Shown here piece by piece: positions 34,250-45,886 of a DNA stretch of 64,000 bases. The number at the start of each line of letters is the position of its first letter. Position 1 is the first letter of the stretch. The stretch is from Streptomyces sp. LUP47B. Lineage in GTDB: Bacteria > Actinomycetota > Actinomycetes > Streptomycetales > Streptomycetaceae. The stretch is from positions 782,908 through 846,907 of the forward strand of contig NZ_MJAH01000002.1 of assembly GCF_001746295.1 (NCBI RefSeq). Direction: 5' to 3'. A program made the position numbers and the translations under genes. The notes beneath the pieces were generated by a model. That model was not told the origin of the DNA and ran no database searches. It saw only the letters and a list, made by a program, of their open reading frames with translations.

Positions 34250-35986
34250 TCAGTGCTTGCGCCGCCGCCCCTTGCCACCGCGTGCCGCTGCCGGCCGGCT
34301 GTCAGCCGTACCCGCGCTCGCGCTGGTCGCCGGTACGGGCACGGGCATGGGAGCCCCTGCTCCCGCACTCACCGTTCCCGTCCCCGGCCGGTCCGCCGAG
34401 ACCACCAGGGCCGCGAGGACCGTGGTGACCGGAACCGAGGCGACGAGGCCGATCGAGCCGACCAGCGTGCGCACGATCTCCTCCGCCACGAGCTCACTGT
34501 TGGCGACGGCTCCCACGCTGGACTGTGCGATGGAGAAGAGCAGCAGCAGCGGCAGCGCGGCACCCGCGTAGGCGAGGACGAGCGTGTTGACGACGGAGGC
34601 GATGTGGTCCCGCCCGATCCGGATACCCGCACGGTAGAGCCCACGCCAGCCCATGGTCGGGTTGGCCTCGTGCAGCTCCCAGACGGCGGAGGTCTGCGTG
34701 ACCGTCACATCGTCGAGGACACCGAGCGAGCCGATGATGACGCCGGCGAGCAGCAGTCCGCTCATGTCGATCGACGGATACAGCCCATGGATGAGCCCGG
34801 TGTTGTCGTCCGTGTTGCCCGTGAGCGCGGCCCAACCGATGAACTGCGATCCGAGGATGCCGATCAGAATCAGGGAGATCAGCGTGCCCAGCACCGCCAC
34901 GGAGGTTCTGGCCGACAGACCGTGGCACATGTAGAGGGCGATCAGCATGATGGCGCTCGACCCGACCACCGCCACGAGGAGCGGGTTCGAGCCCTGCAGG
35001 ATCGCGGGCAGGACGAAGAAGTTCAGCAACAGGAAACTGACGGTCAGCGCGACCAGGGCCATGACACCGCGCAGTCGTCCGACGATCACCACGGCGAGCG
35101 CGAAGATGCCGGCGAGGAGTCCCATGGGGAGCCTGCGGTTCACGTCGGCGACCGAGTACTGCAGATCCCTGGGCGCCGAGGGTTCGTACGCGACCACGAC
35201 CTTCTGGCCCTCGTGCAACTGCCGGGACTGGTCCGGTTGGACGATCTCCGTGAAGGTGCGGCCCTTGTCGTTCCCGGTGTCGACCCGGATCGTCGCCTTC
35301 TTGCAGGTGCCGTTCGCCTGCTGCTCGGCGGAGGAGCCCTCGGCGGTGGAGGTGTCCCCGGTCGGGGCCTCCCCCGAGGCGTTCACCGACTTGCAGCTGA
35401 CGCTCACGACCTTGCTGACCGTGGCCTGCTGGGTCTGTCTGTCGAAGCCGACCCCGGTGCGTTCGTGCGCCGGAGCGCCACCGGGCCACAGCACTGCGAG
35501 ACCCACCACCACGGCTACGCCGAACGGGATGAGGATCGCCGCGATAACCTTGCGCAGGTGCTTGGAGACGGGAGTTGCCGGCCCGTGGCTGTGACTGTGG
35601 CCGTGCCCGCCACCGCTGCCGGACTCGGAACCGTCCCCCTGCGCGTGCCCATGCGCATGCCCGTGTCCGTCGCCGGGTCCGTGCCCGTGGCCGTCACCAC
35701 CACCCCGGCCCCCGCCACCCCGACCGCTACCGCCCTGGCCGCCGCCCAGGTCACTGCCACCACCCTGGCCACCGCCACCGGCTCGGGGCCCGTACCCATA
35801 GTCCTGCCCGCTGTGGCCGCCCTGCCCGCCCTGCCCGCCGTGCTCATGCTCGTGCCAGTCGTCGGCCCCGCCGTCTCCGAAAGTCCCGCGGGAGCCATTG
35901 CCGGGGCCAGGCCCGGTGCCGTTTCCGGAGCCCGGCCGGCGCGGAGGCTCGGGAGGCGGGTACGGGGGCTGATGCGTCGTGGTCAC
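34250..35986 (-). CDS. YibE/F-family membrane transporter with His-rich N-terminus
   Basis: A 578-residue membrane protein. Residues 1-135 are Gly/Pro/His-rich, with clusters WHEHEHGG, GDGHGHGPGDGHGH and GHGHSHSHG before the first helix (about 146-166). An extracytoplasmic domain of about 110 residues follows, then roughly seven helices with the YibE/F signature GSLGVLDDVTVTQTSA. A basic tail (GGKGRRRKH) ends it. The family is assigned as a permease of unknown substrate; the His clusters point to Zn, Ni or Co, which is inference. The start is GTG 35986 with a weak ribosome site. Divergent from thiC. Confidence 0.85.
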   Translation of the reverse strand: MTTTHQPPYPPPEPPRRPGSGNGTGPGPGNGSRGTFGDGGADDWHEHEHGGQGGQGGHSGQDYGYGPRAGGGGQGGGSDLGGGQGGSGRGGGGRGGGDGHGHGPGDGHGHAHGHAQGDGSESGSGGGHGHSHSHGPATPVSKHLRKVIAAILIPFGVAVVVGLAVLWPGGAPAHERTGVGFDRQTQQATVSKVVSVSCKSVNASGEAPTGDTSTAEGSSAEQQANGTCKKATIRVDTGNDKGRTFTEIVQPDQSRQLHEGQKVVVAYEPSAPRDLQYSVADVNRRLPMGLLAGIFALAVVIVGRLRGVMALVALTVSFLLLNFFVLPAILQGSNPLLVAVVGSSAIMLIALYMCHGLSARTSVAVLGTLISLILIGILGSQFIGWAALTGNTDDNTGLIHGLYPSIDMSGLLLAGVIIGSLGVLDDVTVTQTSAVWELHEANPTMGWRGLYRAGIRIGRDHIASVVNTLVLAYAGAALPLLLLFSIAQSSVGAVANSELVAEEIVRTLVGSIGLVASVPVTTVLAALVVSADRPGTGTVSAGAGAPMPVPVPATSASAGTADSRPAAARGGKGRRRKH

Positions 35987-36069
35987 CGACCGATCATCGC
36001 AAGAACGACAGGGGCCCTCTGTTCACCGCGCCCGAATTGACGCTAGCGTGGAGCCACCTTTGTACACGC

Positions 36070-38018
<1,949 letters not shown>

Positions 38019-38082
38019 CGTAGGCGAATCGCTCGCTGACCGGCGCGGCGCACCATCGGCAGTCGGCCCGCGGCCGAGTCTT

Positions 38083-38116
38083 CGGCTTGCGCTCCCCGTG
38101 GTGGGGGCGCAAGCCG
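38083..38116. terminator. Bidirectional terminator after thiC
   Basis: Stem of 14 bp (CGGCTTGCGC arm plus four pairs including one T-G) and a short loop, between thiC and the convergent hypothetical gene. Confidence 0.8.
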
Positions 38117-38133
38117 AGGGGCTGTGCCGGGTG

Positions 38134-38991
38134 CTACTCCGGCTGGTGTTCCGGCCCCCCGAAGTCCGGGCTGGTGTAGTCCGGGCTGCTGAAGCTCGGG
38201 CGGGCACCGGATGCTCCGTCGTCCGGGCTGCTGAAGCCCGGGCGGTCGTAGCCGAGGCTGGGCATCCGGCTGGTCGGTGCGGGTGGAGCCGTGTGGTGCA
38301 GTGCGGCGGTGCCGGGGTCGGCCAGGGCCTCCCTGAGGAAGGGGAGGATGCCGCGTTCCAGCAGGGCCTCGCGCCAGGCGTCCCTGGCCCGTGCCACCTC
38401 CTCATTCAGCTCGCCGTACCCCGCGTCCGGCGAGGGCCGGTTGCGCAGGGCGGTGAGCAGCAGTCCGACAGCGGCGACGAGGATCGCTGCCGCGGTCAGG
38501 GCGCCGAACACCCATCCGATGGTGATCATGGCGTGGGCGAACGCCGGCGGTGGGCTGAGCATCTGGAGGATGTAACCCACGAGCAGGAAGATCGCCGCGG
38601 CTATTCCGGCGAGGACGGGCGTCAGGACCGCGGCGACGGCGACGGCGCCCGCACCGGCGGTCTCGGCGACCTCTCCCATGGTGGTGGCGAGCCCCATCGC
38701 ACCCGTGCCCGACTCGGCGGGACCGGGTTCGTGCACGGACGACAGGGTGGACGGCGCCGCCGGGCGGCGCTGTTCCTCGCGGACCTTCACGTAGTGCTGG
38801 TACTCGGTCGCCGCGGCCGCCGTGACGAGTGCGGTGGCGTTGAGCGCCATGGTGCGCAGCTGTTCGGGATTCAGCCGCTGTCCGACAGCGGCCAGTTCGG
38901 GACGGTGTGGTGCGGAGCGCAGCGCCTCATCGAGGATCCGCTCGTACTCCTGGCGGTCCTCGCTGTGCAGGTGCTGCGGAACGCTGTTCAT
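38134..38991 (-). CDS. Hypothetical membrane protein with Ser/Pro/Asp repeats at the C-terminus
   Basis: 285 residues. An acidic/helical N-terminal 90 residues is followed by about four hydrophobic segments between 100 and 190 (AGAGAVAVAAVLTPVLAGIA; MITIGWVFGALTAAAILVAA). A cytoplasmic helix comes next, and then a disordered tail with near-repeats (FSSPDD, FSSPDYTSPDF). No known family recognised. ATG 38991 is preferred over ATG 38997 and 39030 because GGGGG lies 6 nt before it. It stands alone, convergent with thiC. Confidence 0.7.
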   Translation of the reverse strand: MNSVPQHLHSEDRQEYERILDEALRSAPHRPELAAVGQRLNPEQLRTMALNATALVTAAAATEYQHYVKVREEQRRPAAPSTLSSVHEPGPAESGTGAMGLATTMGEVAETAGAGAVAVAAVLTPVLAGIAAAIFLLVGYILQMLSPPPAFAHAMITIGWVFGALTAAAILVAAVGLLLTALRNRPSPDAGYGELNEEVARARDAWREALLERGILPFLREALADPGTAALHHTAPPAPTSRMPSLGYDRPGFSSPDDGASGARPSFSSPDYTSPDFGGPEHQPE

Positions 38992-39190
38992 GTGCATCCC
39001 CCGATGCTCCGTAGGGCTTGGGGCTCGCATGCCAACGAGCCGTCGGGCAGAAACGGAGGGGAGCCTGCTACGGATAAGCAGATGGTAGAGCGGTCACGGC
39101 ACAGGGTGACAGGGGGTTTCCAGAAATTGGCCTCTGGCCTGCGCGGTCGACGGTCAGTCCGTCATGGGGGAACGACTGCCCCGCGAACGT

Positions 39191-40255
39191 TCAGATATCC
39201 AGGGGAAGTTGCTGGACCAGCAGTTTTCCGGCCATGGTCACCCCGCCGTCCATCGCGATGGCCAGTCCGTCGGCGTAGACGTGCGGTCCCTCGACCACCG
39301 GACCGGATTCGTCCTCATCGTCCTCGGAACCCACTTCGCCGAGCAGATAGGGGATCGGACTGTGGCCGTGAACGATCCGCGCGCCACCGTACGTATCGAG
39401 CAGGGAGCGCACATGGTCGGCCCCGCCCTCGTCGCGGAAGGAGAACCGCTTGGTCAACTTCCGGAACAGATCCCACACCTCGTCCGCGTCGTTGCGCGTG
39501 AGGGTCTCGCGGACGGTGTCGTTGACCGCCTCGATCGAGTCGCCGTAGTCGAGGTAGGCGGTCGTGTCGGAATGGACGAGCAGATGTCCGTCGACCTCCT
39601 CGACGGCGTCCAGCCGTGCCATCCACTGCAGATGGTGGTCCTGGAGGCGGTCCATGTCGGTCTTCTGTCCGCCGTTGAGCAGCCAGGCCGCCTGGAAGGT
39701 GGCGGTGCCCGCGCCGGAGTTGACGGGGGTGTCGCCGAACCGCTTGGCGCCGAGCAGCAGCAGTTCGTGGTTGCCCATGAGGGCCTTGCAGTAGCCGCCG
39801 GCCGCGGCGGCCTCCGCTGACAGCCGCATCACGAGGTCGATGACGCCGATGCCGTCGGGGCCGCGGTCGGTGAAGTCGCCGAGGAACCACAGCCGGGCGG
39901 TGCCCGCGCACCAGTTGCCCGCGGCGTCGACGAGGCCCTTCTCATGGAGTGCGGCCATCAGTTCGTCGAGGTAGCCGTGGACGTCGCCGACGACGAACAG
40001 CGGACCGGGACCGTCCACCGCCTGTTCCGCGGGGTCGGCGGCCGACTGGAACTCGTCGCCGTGGTTGATGACGGGCAGGTCCTGCGCGGTGGGGGTGTAC
40101 CCCTCCGGGTAGGCCTCCTCCTCGGCCGGGACGACGTCGCCTGGGTGCGTGCTGTGGCCGTACGGACCGGTCTCGTTGACGTACGCGGGCACCCGGAAGT
40201 CGCGCAGCACCGCCGTGCGCTCCGCCTCGGGTCCCTGACCGGCCCCCTGAGTCAT
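39191..40255 (-). CDS. Calcineurin-like metallophosphoesterase
   Basis: A 354-residue protein with the full metallophosphoesterase motif series after a 90-residue acidic N-terminus: GDVHG, GDFTDRG, GNHE and GHSP. It is related to the PrpE/serine-threonine phosphatase branch; protein or dinucleoside phosphatase activity is possible. GGAGGGG precedes ATG 40255. The 200-bp spacer to the LacI gene on the same strand shows no clear signal. Confidence 0.85.
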   Translation of the reverse strand: MTQGAGQGPEAERTAVLRDFRVPAYVNETGPYGHSTHPGDVVPAEEEAYPEGYTPTAQDLPVINHGDEFQSAADPAEQAVDGPGPLFVVGDVHGYLDELMAALHEKGLVDAAGNWCAGTARLWFLGDFTDRGPDGIGVIDLVMRLSAEAAAAGGYCKALMGNHELLLLGAKRFGDTPVNSGAGTATFQAAWLLNGGQKTDMDRLQDHHLQWMARLDAVEEVDGHLLVHSDTTAYLDYGDSIEAVNDTVRETLTRNDADEVWDLFRKLTKRFSFRDEGGADHVRSLLDTYGGARIVHGHSPIPYLLGEVGSEDDEDESGPVVEGPHVYADGLAIAMDGGVTMAGKLLVQQLPLDI

Positions 40256-40455
40256 CAGACCCCTCCACCATCGCGCCGCATCTGCACCGCTTCGGACTGC
40301 CTGGTCGCAGCGGCCCGCGGTGTCGTGGGCCCATCATAGGAATGCGGATCGCGCCGTGTGATGACCCAGGGGTAGTGAATCGGAGCGAGACTCCTGTTCA
40401 CCGCGGCATTCGCCCCGATTGGGCCGGGCTTGGACCCTCGCCCGGCCGCTTCCTG

Positions 40456-41568
40456 CTACTTCCCCTCGGGCGACCGCGGCGAGCTGACCGTCGTGCGCGG
40501 GGCACGCCGCTGGGAGGAGGTGCGCACGATCAGCTCGGTCGGTATCACCTGCTCGACCGGTTGGTCCGATTCGACCCCCTCGATGGCGTCGATGAGGAGC
40601 TGGACCACGGCCGTGCCGATGTGGCGCGGCTTGAGGGAGAGCGTGGTGACGGGCGGCTCGGTGCCGGCGTACACGGTGGACTCGCTGCAGCACACGATCA
40701 GCAGATCGTCCGGGACACGCAGCCCGTAGCGGCGGGCGGCGGCCAGCAGGTCGGTGCCGTTCGGGTCGAACAGGCCGTAGACGGCGTCCGGCCGGTCCGG
40801 GCGGGCGAGCAACCGGTCGGCGGCGACGGCGCCCGCGCACGGATCGTGGGCGGGGTAGGCCTCGTAGACCGGGTCCTGCCCGACCCGCTCGCACCAACGC
40901 AGATACGCGCTGGTCGACAGGTGGGTGTACGTGTCCGTCGTCGTCCCCGTCAGCAGGCCGATGCGGCGGGCGCCGGCGTCGGCCAGATGGTCGAGGATGC
41001 CGAGGACGGCGGCCTCGTGGTCGTTGTCGACCCAGGCGGTGACCGGGAGGGTCCCGGCCGGGCGGCCGTCGGAGACAACCGGTAACCCCTGCCGGACCAG
41101 CTCGCTGACGACCGGGTCCTGGTCGGAGGGGTCGATGACCACGGTGCCGTCCAGGGCGACGTTCGACCACACGTCGTGGCGCGAGGTCGCGGGCAGGATG
41201 ACGAGGGCGTAGCCGCGGGCGAGCGCGGCGGAGGTGGCGGCCCGCGCCATCTCGGCGAAGTACGCGAACTCGGTGAAGGTGAAAGGTTCATCCCCGTACG
41301 TCGTCACGGTCAGGCCGATGAGTCCTGACTTGCCGGTACGGAGGGTTCTGGCCGCGGCCGAGGGCCGGTAGCCCAGCCGGTCTGCGACCTCCCTGACATG
41401 GCGGCGGGTGGCGTCCGGGAGCCTGCCCTTGCCGTTCAGGGCGTCGGAGACGGTCGTGATGGAGACTCCGGCGGCGGCGGCCACGTCTCTGATGCCCGCC
41501 CGGCCCGGCCGGCTGCCTCGACGGGAGGTTTCCGCGCGGCTCACCTGGTGCTTCCCTGCTGCTGTCAT
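40456..41568 (-). CDS. LacI-family transcriptional regulator
   Basis: 370 residues. The N-terminal HTH is IRDVAAAAGVSITTVSDALNG, followed by the hinge helix (RPSAAARTL), both LacI signatures, and then a sugar-binding-like effector domain. The start is ATG 41568 with TACTAT 9 nt upstream; an alternative is GTG 41541 preceded by GGGAAG. No sugar-uptake operon is adjacent, so the target is remote or the gene itself. Confidence 0.85.
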   Translation of the reverse strand: MTAAGKHQVSRAETSRRGSRPGRAGIRDVAAAAGVSITTVSDALNGKGRLPDATRRHVREVADRLGYRPSAAARTLRTGKSGLIGLTVTTYGDEPFTFTEFAYFAEMARAATSAALARGYALVILPATSRHDVWSNVALDGTVVIDPSDQDPVVSELVRQGLPVVSDGRPAGTLPVTAWVDNDHEAAVLGILDHLADAGARRIGLLTGTTTDTYTHLSTSAYLRWCERVGQDPVYEAYPAHDPCAGAVAADRLLARPDRPDAVYGLFDPNGTDLLAAARRYGLRVPDDLLIVCCSESTVYAGTEPPVTTLSLKPRHIGTAVVQLLIDAIEGVESDQPVEQVIPTELIVRTSSQRRAPRTTVSSPRSPEGK

Positions 41569-41992
41569 GGCGAGCCGATAGTAGGGCTCATGCGGTGGGG
41601 TAGGGCGGACGCATATGCACGCGTTGACAGGCACGTTTCTGCAAGGTCATATAGCGTCAACTACCTTTGAAACAGAGACAGTTAAACGATCCAATGGCAT
41701 TACGTAACTTGTCGACACGCATGGGCCTGCCAAGGTCCCGATGTTTCGAAGAGGTCTCAACTCACCTGCACGGGTGACGCGCGCCACGGCGCGAGCCACC
41801 GGCGCATAGATATATGTGACCGCGCCCCTTGATTCGTCTGTCTTCGTACGGTGATGCCCCTGATGCCTGTGGGGCAGATGAGGTTCGCTTCCACCTGTAC
41901 GCGGCGGCGCCCAATCCTCATAAGGTGAGCAGTATTGGATGCCGGCTGCCGGAGTCGGACGCCATGAGTCGGTGGTCATGAGGAGGACTGCG
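41569..41992 (+). promoter_or_regulatory. Large AT-rich regulatory spacer with a near-consensus promoter
   Basis: A 424-bp spacer between divergent lacI-type and hisC genes. TTGACA (41624-41629) with an 18-bp spacer to CATATA (41648-41653) is the closest match to a housekeeping promoter in the window, and 41640-41720 is markedly AT-rich. A transcript would start about 330 nt before the hisC start. There is no long frame in the leader; a small RNA or attenuator is possible. Confidence 0.45.
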
Positions 41993-43072
41993 GTGAGCGA
42001 GACGAGCCCCAAGCTGCGCGCCGAGCTGGAGGGTATCCCCACGTACAAGCCGGGCAAGCCCGCCGCTGCCGGCGGTCCGGTGGCCTACAAACTGTCCTCC
42101 AACGAGAACCCGTATCCGCCGCTGCCGGGAGTGCTGGAGACCGTGACGGCCGCCGTCTCCTCCTTCAACCGCTACCCGGACATGGCCTGCACAGGTCTGA
42201 TGAACGAGCTGTCCGAGCGCTTCGGCGTCCCGCTCTCCCATCTGGCCACCGGCACCGGCTCCGTCGGCGTCGCCCAGCAGCTGATCCAGGCGACCTCGGG
42301 ACCGGGTGACGAGGTGATCTACGCCTGGCGGTCCTTCGAGGCGTACCCGATCATCACGCAGATCAGCGGTGCCACCTCGGTGAAGGTGCCGCTGACGGCG
42401 GGCGACGTGCACGACCTGGACGCGATGGCCGAAGCGATCACCGAGCGGACCCGGCTGATCTTCGTCTGCAACCCGAACAACCCGACGGGCACGGTCGTGA
42501 AGCGGGCCGAGCTGGAACGGTTCCTCGACCGGGTGCCGAGTGACGTGCTGGTGGTGCTCGACGAGGCCTACCGCGAGTTCATCCGTGACCCCGAGGTGCC
42601 GGACGGTGTGGAGCTGTACCGCACACGGCCGAACGTCTGTGTGCTGCGCACCTTCTCCAAGGCGTACGGCCTCGCCGGCCTCAGGGTCGGCTTCGCGATC
42701 GCCCACGAGCCGGTGGCCGCGGCGCTGCGCAAGACCGCGGTGCCCTTCGGGGTCAGCCAGATCGCGCAGGAGGCGGCGATCGCCTCGCTGCGGGCCGAGG
42801 ACGAACTCCTGGGCCGGGTCGGCTCGCTGGTCTGCGAGCGCAACCGCGTGGTGGAGGGACTGCGAGCTCAGGGCTGGACGGTGCCCGAGACGCAGGCCAA
42901 CTTCGTGTGGCTGCGGCTGGGGGAGCGCACGGTCGACTTCGCGGCGGCGTGTGAGCAGCATGGCGTGGTGGTACGGCCGTTCCCGGGCGAGGGCGTGCGG
43001 GTGACGGTCGGGGAGACCGAGGCGAACGACATCTTCCTGAAGGTGGCGGAGGGGTTCCGTAAGGAGCTGTGA
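41993..43072 (+). CDS. hisC: Histidinol-phosphate/aromatic aminotransferase
   Basis: A 359-residue fold-type I aminotransferase. The PLP lysine is in [23 protein letters not shown] is the cofactor loop, and [11 protein letters not shown] is the N-terminal signature of HisC-like enzymes. It is isolated from the his operon, so it may be the aromatic-amino-acid paralogue rather than the histidine-pathway enzyme. GTG 41993 is chosen for GAGGAGG 6 nt upstream; the frame extends to 41939 without support. Ends at a parS palindrome. Confidence 0.88.
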   Translation: MSETSPKLRAELEGIPTYKPGKPAAAGGPVAYKLSSNENPYPPLPGVLETVTAAVSSFNRYPDMACTGLMNELSERFGVPLSHLATGTGSVGVAQQLIQATSGPGDEVIYAWRSFEAYPIITQISGATSVKVPLTAGDVHDLDAMAEAITERTRLIFVCNPNNPTGTVVKRAELERFLDRVPSDVLVVLDEAYREFIRDPEVPDGVELYRTRPNVCVLRTFSKAYGLAGLRVGFAIAHEPVAAALRKTAVPFGVSQIAQEAAIASLRAEDELLGRVGSLVCERNRVVEGLRAQGWTVPETQANFVWLRLGERTVDFAAACEQHGVVVRPFPGEGVRVTVGETEANDIFLKVAEGFRKEL

Positions 43073-43090
43073 CGGGACGTGTGCGACTGC

Positions 43091-43124
43091 GGGCGTGGGG
43101 GTTTCACGTGAAACCCCCACGCCC
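43091..43124. promoter_or_regulatory. parS site (core 43101-43114) in a 34-bp perfect palindrome
   Basis: Exact parS core with ten further symmetric bases on each side, 18 bp after the hisC stop codon. The hairpin it could form in RNA is the strongest terminator candidate for hisC. Confidence 0.9.
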
Positions 43125-43231
43125 CGCGCGCCAGGGCCGACCGGTCCCTCCCTGATGTGACCTATCGGACCCTCCCAGGGACCCCCCGCCCGTCCCGTGC
43201 CGAACAACCATGCGTCATACTTGCTTGTGAA

Positions 43232-43247
43232 TGTGAACGCTTTCACA
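43232..43247. promoter_or_regulatory. Rex operator of the cyd operon
   Basis: TGTGAACGCTTTCACA matches the Rex consensus TGTGAACNNNTTCACA at every specified base. It lies 56-71 bp upstream of cydA. The redox regulator Rex represses cyd operons at high NAD+/NADH in Streptomyces. Confidence 0.9.
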
Positions 43248-43302
43248 AGCGCGCACTATGCACGCATATGTTCCACAAGCCTGTGAGGTAAGGAGCGGCG
43301 AC

Positions 43303-44811
43303 GTGGACCTGGCTCTGGCGCCGGAGACCCTGGCGCGCTGGCAGTTCGGCATCACCACCGTCTACCACTTCCTGTTCGTCCCCCTGACGATCTCTCTGGC
43401 CGCCCTCACGGCCGGCCTCCAGACGGCCTGGGTGCGGACGGAGAACGAGAAGTACCTCAGGGCCACCAAGTTCTGGGGCAAGCTCTTCCTGATCAACATC
43501 GCGATGGGCGTGGTCACCGGCATCGTGCAGGAATTCCAGTTCGGCATGAACTGGTCCGACTACTCGCGCTTCGTCGGCGACGTCTTCGGCGCTCCCCTGG
43601 CCTTCGAGGCCCTGATCGCCTTCTTCTTCGAGTCCACATTCATAGGTCTGTGGATCTTCGGCTGGGACAAGCTGCCCAAGAAGATCCACTTGGCCTGCAT
43701 CTGGATGGTCTCGATCGGCACGATCCTGTCGGCCTACTTCATCCTCGCGGCCAACTCGTGGATGCAGCACCCGGTCGGCTACCGGATCAACAAGGAGAGG
43801 GGCCGGGCGGAACTCACCGACTTCTGGGCGGTACTGACACAGAACACCGCGCTCGCCCAGGTCTTCCACACGATGTCGGCCACCTTCCTGACCGGTGGCG
43901 CCTTCATGGTGGGCATCGCGGCCTTCCATCTGTTCCGCAAAAAGCACGTCGCCGTGATGAAGACCTCGCTGCGCCTCGGCCTGGTCACCGTGGTCATCGC
44001 CGGCATGCTCACCGCGATCAGCGGTGACACCCTCGGCAAGGTCATGTTCAAGCAGCAGCCGATGAAGATGGCGGCCGCCGAGGCCCTGTGGGACGGCCAG
44101 GACTCGGCACCCTTCTCGATCTTCGCCTACGGCGACGTGGAAAAGGGCCACAACACCGTGGCCATCGAGATCCCGGGCCTGCTGTCCTTCCTCGCCGACG
44201 ACAACTTCACCTCGTTCGTCCCCGGCATCAACGACGTCAACAAGGCCGAGCAGGAGAAGTACGGGCCGGGCGACTACCGGCCCAACATCCCCGTCACCTT
44301 CTGGGCCTTCCGCTGGATGATCGGTTTCGGCATGGCGTCCTTCGCCATCGGTCTCGCCGGACTCTGGCTGACCCGCAAGAAGTTCATGCTCCCGCAGCAC
44401 CTGCGTGTCGGCGAGGACGAGGTTCCGCATCTGGTCCTCTTCAAGAACAAGGCCCTCAGCCCCAAGCTCGGCAGGCTCTACTGGCTCGTGGCGATCTGGA
44501 CCCTTGGCTTCCCACTGATCGCCAACTCCTGGGGCTGGATCTTCACCGAGATGGGCCGCCAGCCATGGGTCGTCTACGGCGTTCTGCAGACCCGGCACGC
44601 GGTCTCCCCCGGCGTTTCCCAGGCCGAGGTCCTCACCTCGATGCTCGTCTTCACGACTCTCTACGCCATCCTCGCCGTCGTCGAGGTGAAGTTGCTCGTG
44701 AAGTACGTCAAGGCCGGCCCGCCCGAACTCACCGAGGCCGACCTCAACTCGCCCACGAAGATCGGCGGCGACACCCGTGACGCCGACAAGCCGATGGCCT
44801 TCTCGTACTAG
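43303..44811 (+). CDS. cydA: Cytochrome bd ubiquinol/menaquinol oxidase subunit I
   Basis: A 502-residue subunit carrying all three hemes; it reduces O2 to water with high affinity at the cytoplasmic membrane. The heme-595 ligand His22 (VYHFLFVPL), the GRQPWVV motif and several membrane helices are visible. GTG 43303 follows AAGGAG at 8 nt; the frame to 43258 overlaps the promoter. First gene of cydA-cydB-cydCD, under the Rex operator. Confidence 0.96.
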   Translation: MDLALAPETLARWQFGITTVYHFLFVPLTISLAALTAGLQTAWVRTENEKYLRATKFWGKLFLINIAMGVVTGIVQEFQFGMNWSDYSRFVGDVFGAPLAFEALIAFFFESTFIGLWIFGWDKLPKKIHLACIWMVSIGTILSAYFILAANSWMQHPVGYRINKERGRAELTDFWAVLTQNTALAQVFHTMSATFLTGGAFMVGIAAFHLFRKKHVAVMKTSLRLGLVTVVIAGMLTAISGDTLGKVMFKQQPMKMAAAEALWDGQDSAPFSIFAYGDVEKGHNTVAIEIPGLLSFLADDNFTSFVPGINDVNKAEQEKYGPGDYRPNIPVTFWAFRWMIGFGMASFAIGLAGLWLTRKKFMLPQHLRVGEDEVPHLVLFKNKALSPKLGRLYWLVAIWTLGFPLIANSWGWIFTEMGRQPWVVYGVLQTRHAVSPGVSQAEVLTSMLVFTTLYAILAVVEVKLLVKYVKAGPPELTEADLNSPTKIGGDTRDADKPMAFSY

Positions 44812-44829
44812 GCCGAGGGAGATCGAGTC

Positions 44830-45834
44830 ATGGAACTTCACGACGTCTGGTTCGTGCTCATCGCCGTCCTGTGGACCGGCTACTTCTTCCTGGAGGGCTT
44901 CGACTTCGGGGTCGGTGTCCTCACCAAGCTGCTCGCCCGTGACCGGGCCGAGAAGCGTGTCCTGATCAACACCATCGGTCCCGTCTGGGACGGCAACGAG
45001 GTGTGGCTGCTGACGGCGGGCGGTGCCACCTTCGCCGCCTTCCCCGACTGGTACGCCACGCTCTTCTCCGGCTTCTATCTGCCGCTGCTGGTCATCCTGG
45101 TCTGCCTGATCGTCCGGGGCGTCGCCTTCGAGTACCGGGCCAAGCGGCCCGAGGAGAACTGGCAGCGCAACTGGGAGACCGCGATCTTCTGGACCTCGCT
45201 CATCCCGGCGTTCCTGTGGGGCGTGGCCTTCGGCAACATCGTGCACGGGGTGAAGATCGACCAGGACTTCGAGTACGTCGGCACCCTCTGGGACCTGTTC
45301 AACCCGTACGCCCTGCTCGGTGGACTGGTGACGCTGACGCTGTTCACCTTCCACGGAACGGTCTTCACGGCTCTGAAGACCGTCGGGGAGATCCGGGAGC
45401 GGGCGCGGAAGCTGGCGACCCGGGTCGGCGTCGTCTCGGCCGCGCTGGCGCTGATCTTCCTGCTCTGGACGCAGGTCGACAGCGGCGACGCCAAGAGCCT
45501 GGTCGCGCTGGTGGTCGCCGTGGCCGCACTGGTCGCCGCCCTGGTGGCCAACCAGGCCGGGCGTGAGGGCTGGTCGTTCGCCCTGTCGGGCGTCACCATC
45601 GTGGCCGCCGTCGCGATGCTCTTCCTGACGCTCTTCCCGAACGTCATGCCGTCCTCACTCGACGCGGACTGGAGCCTGACGGTCACCAACGCCTCGTCGA
45701 GCCCGTACACCCTGAAGATCATGACCTGGTGCGCGGGGATCGCCACACCGATCGTCCTGCTCTACCAGGGCTGGACGTACTGGGTGTTCCGCAAGCGGAT
45801 CGGCACGCAGCACATCGCTGAACCTGTGCACTGA
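44830..45834 (+). CDS. cydB: Cytochrome bd oxidase subunit II
   Basis: A 334-residue membrane subunit with about eight helices. The N-terminal signature WFVLIAVLWTGYFFLEGFDFG is split by few changes from other CydB proteins, followed by WDGNEVWLL. It starts 18 bp after cydA. Confidence 0.96.
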   Translation: MELHDVWFVLIAVLWTGYFFLEGFDFGVGVLTKLLARDRAEKRVLINTIGPVWDGNEVWLLTAGGATFAAFPDWYATLFSGFYLPLLVILVCLIVRGVAFEYRAKRPEENWQRNWETAIFWTSLIPAFLWGVAFGNIVHGVKIDQDFEYVGTLWDLFNPYALLGGLVTLTLFTFHGTVFTALKTVGEIRERARKLATRVGVVSAALALIFLLWTQVDSGDAKSLVALVVAVAALVAALVANQAGREGWSFALSGVTIVAAVAMLFLTLFPNVMPSSLDADWSLTVTNASSSPYTLKIMTWCAGIATPIVLLYQGWTYWVFRKRIGTQHIAEPVH

Positions 45835-45843
45835 GCCCGAGAT

Positions 45844-45871
45844 GGGGCATGTTTCACGTGAAACATGCCCC
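45844..45871. promoter_or_regulatory. parS site (core 45851-45864) in a 28-bp perfect palindrome
   Basis: Exact core plus seven symmetric bases per side, in the 59-bp spacer between cydB and cydCD. As RNA it could form a hairpin within the operon transcript. Confidence 0.9.
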
Positions 45872-45886
45872 TTGAGAAGAGGGTGT

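Noticed and set aside
33635..36040. 801-codon plus-strand open frame
   Set aside because: It is the antisense shadow of the YibE/F gene and crosses the gene-free spacer after ssgA; composition is Arg/Gly/His noise.
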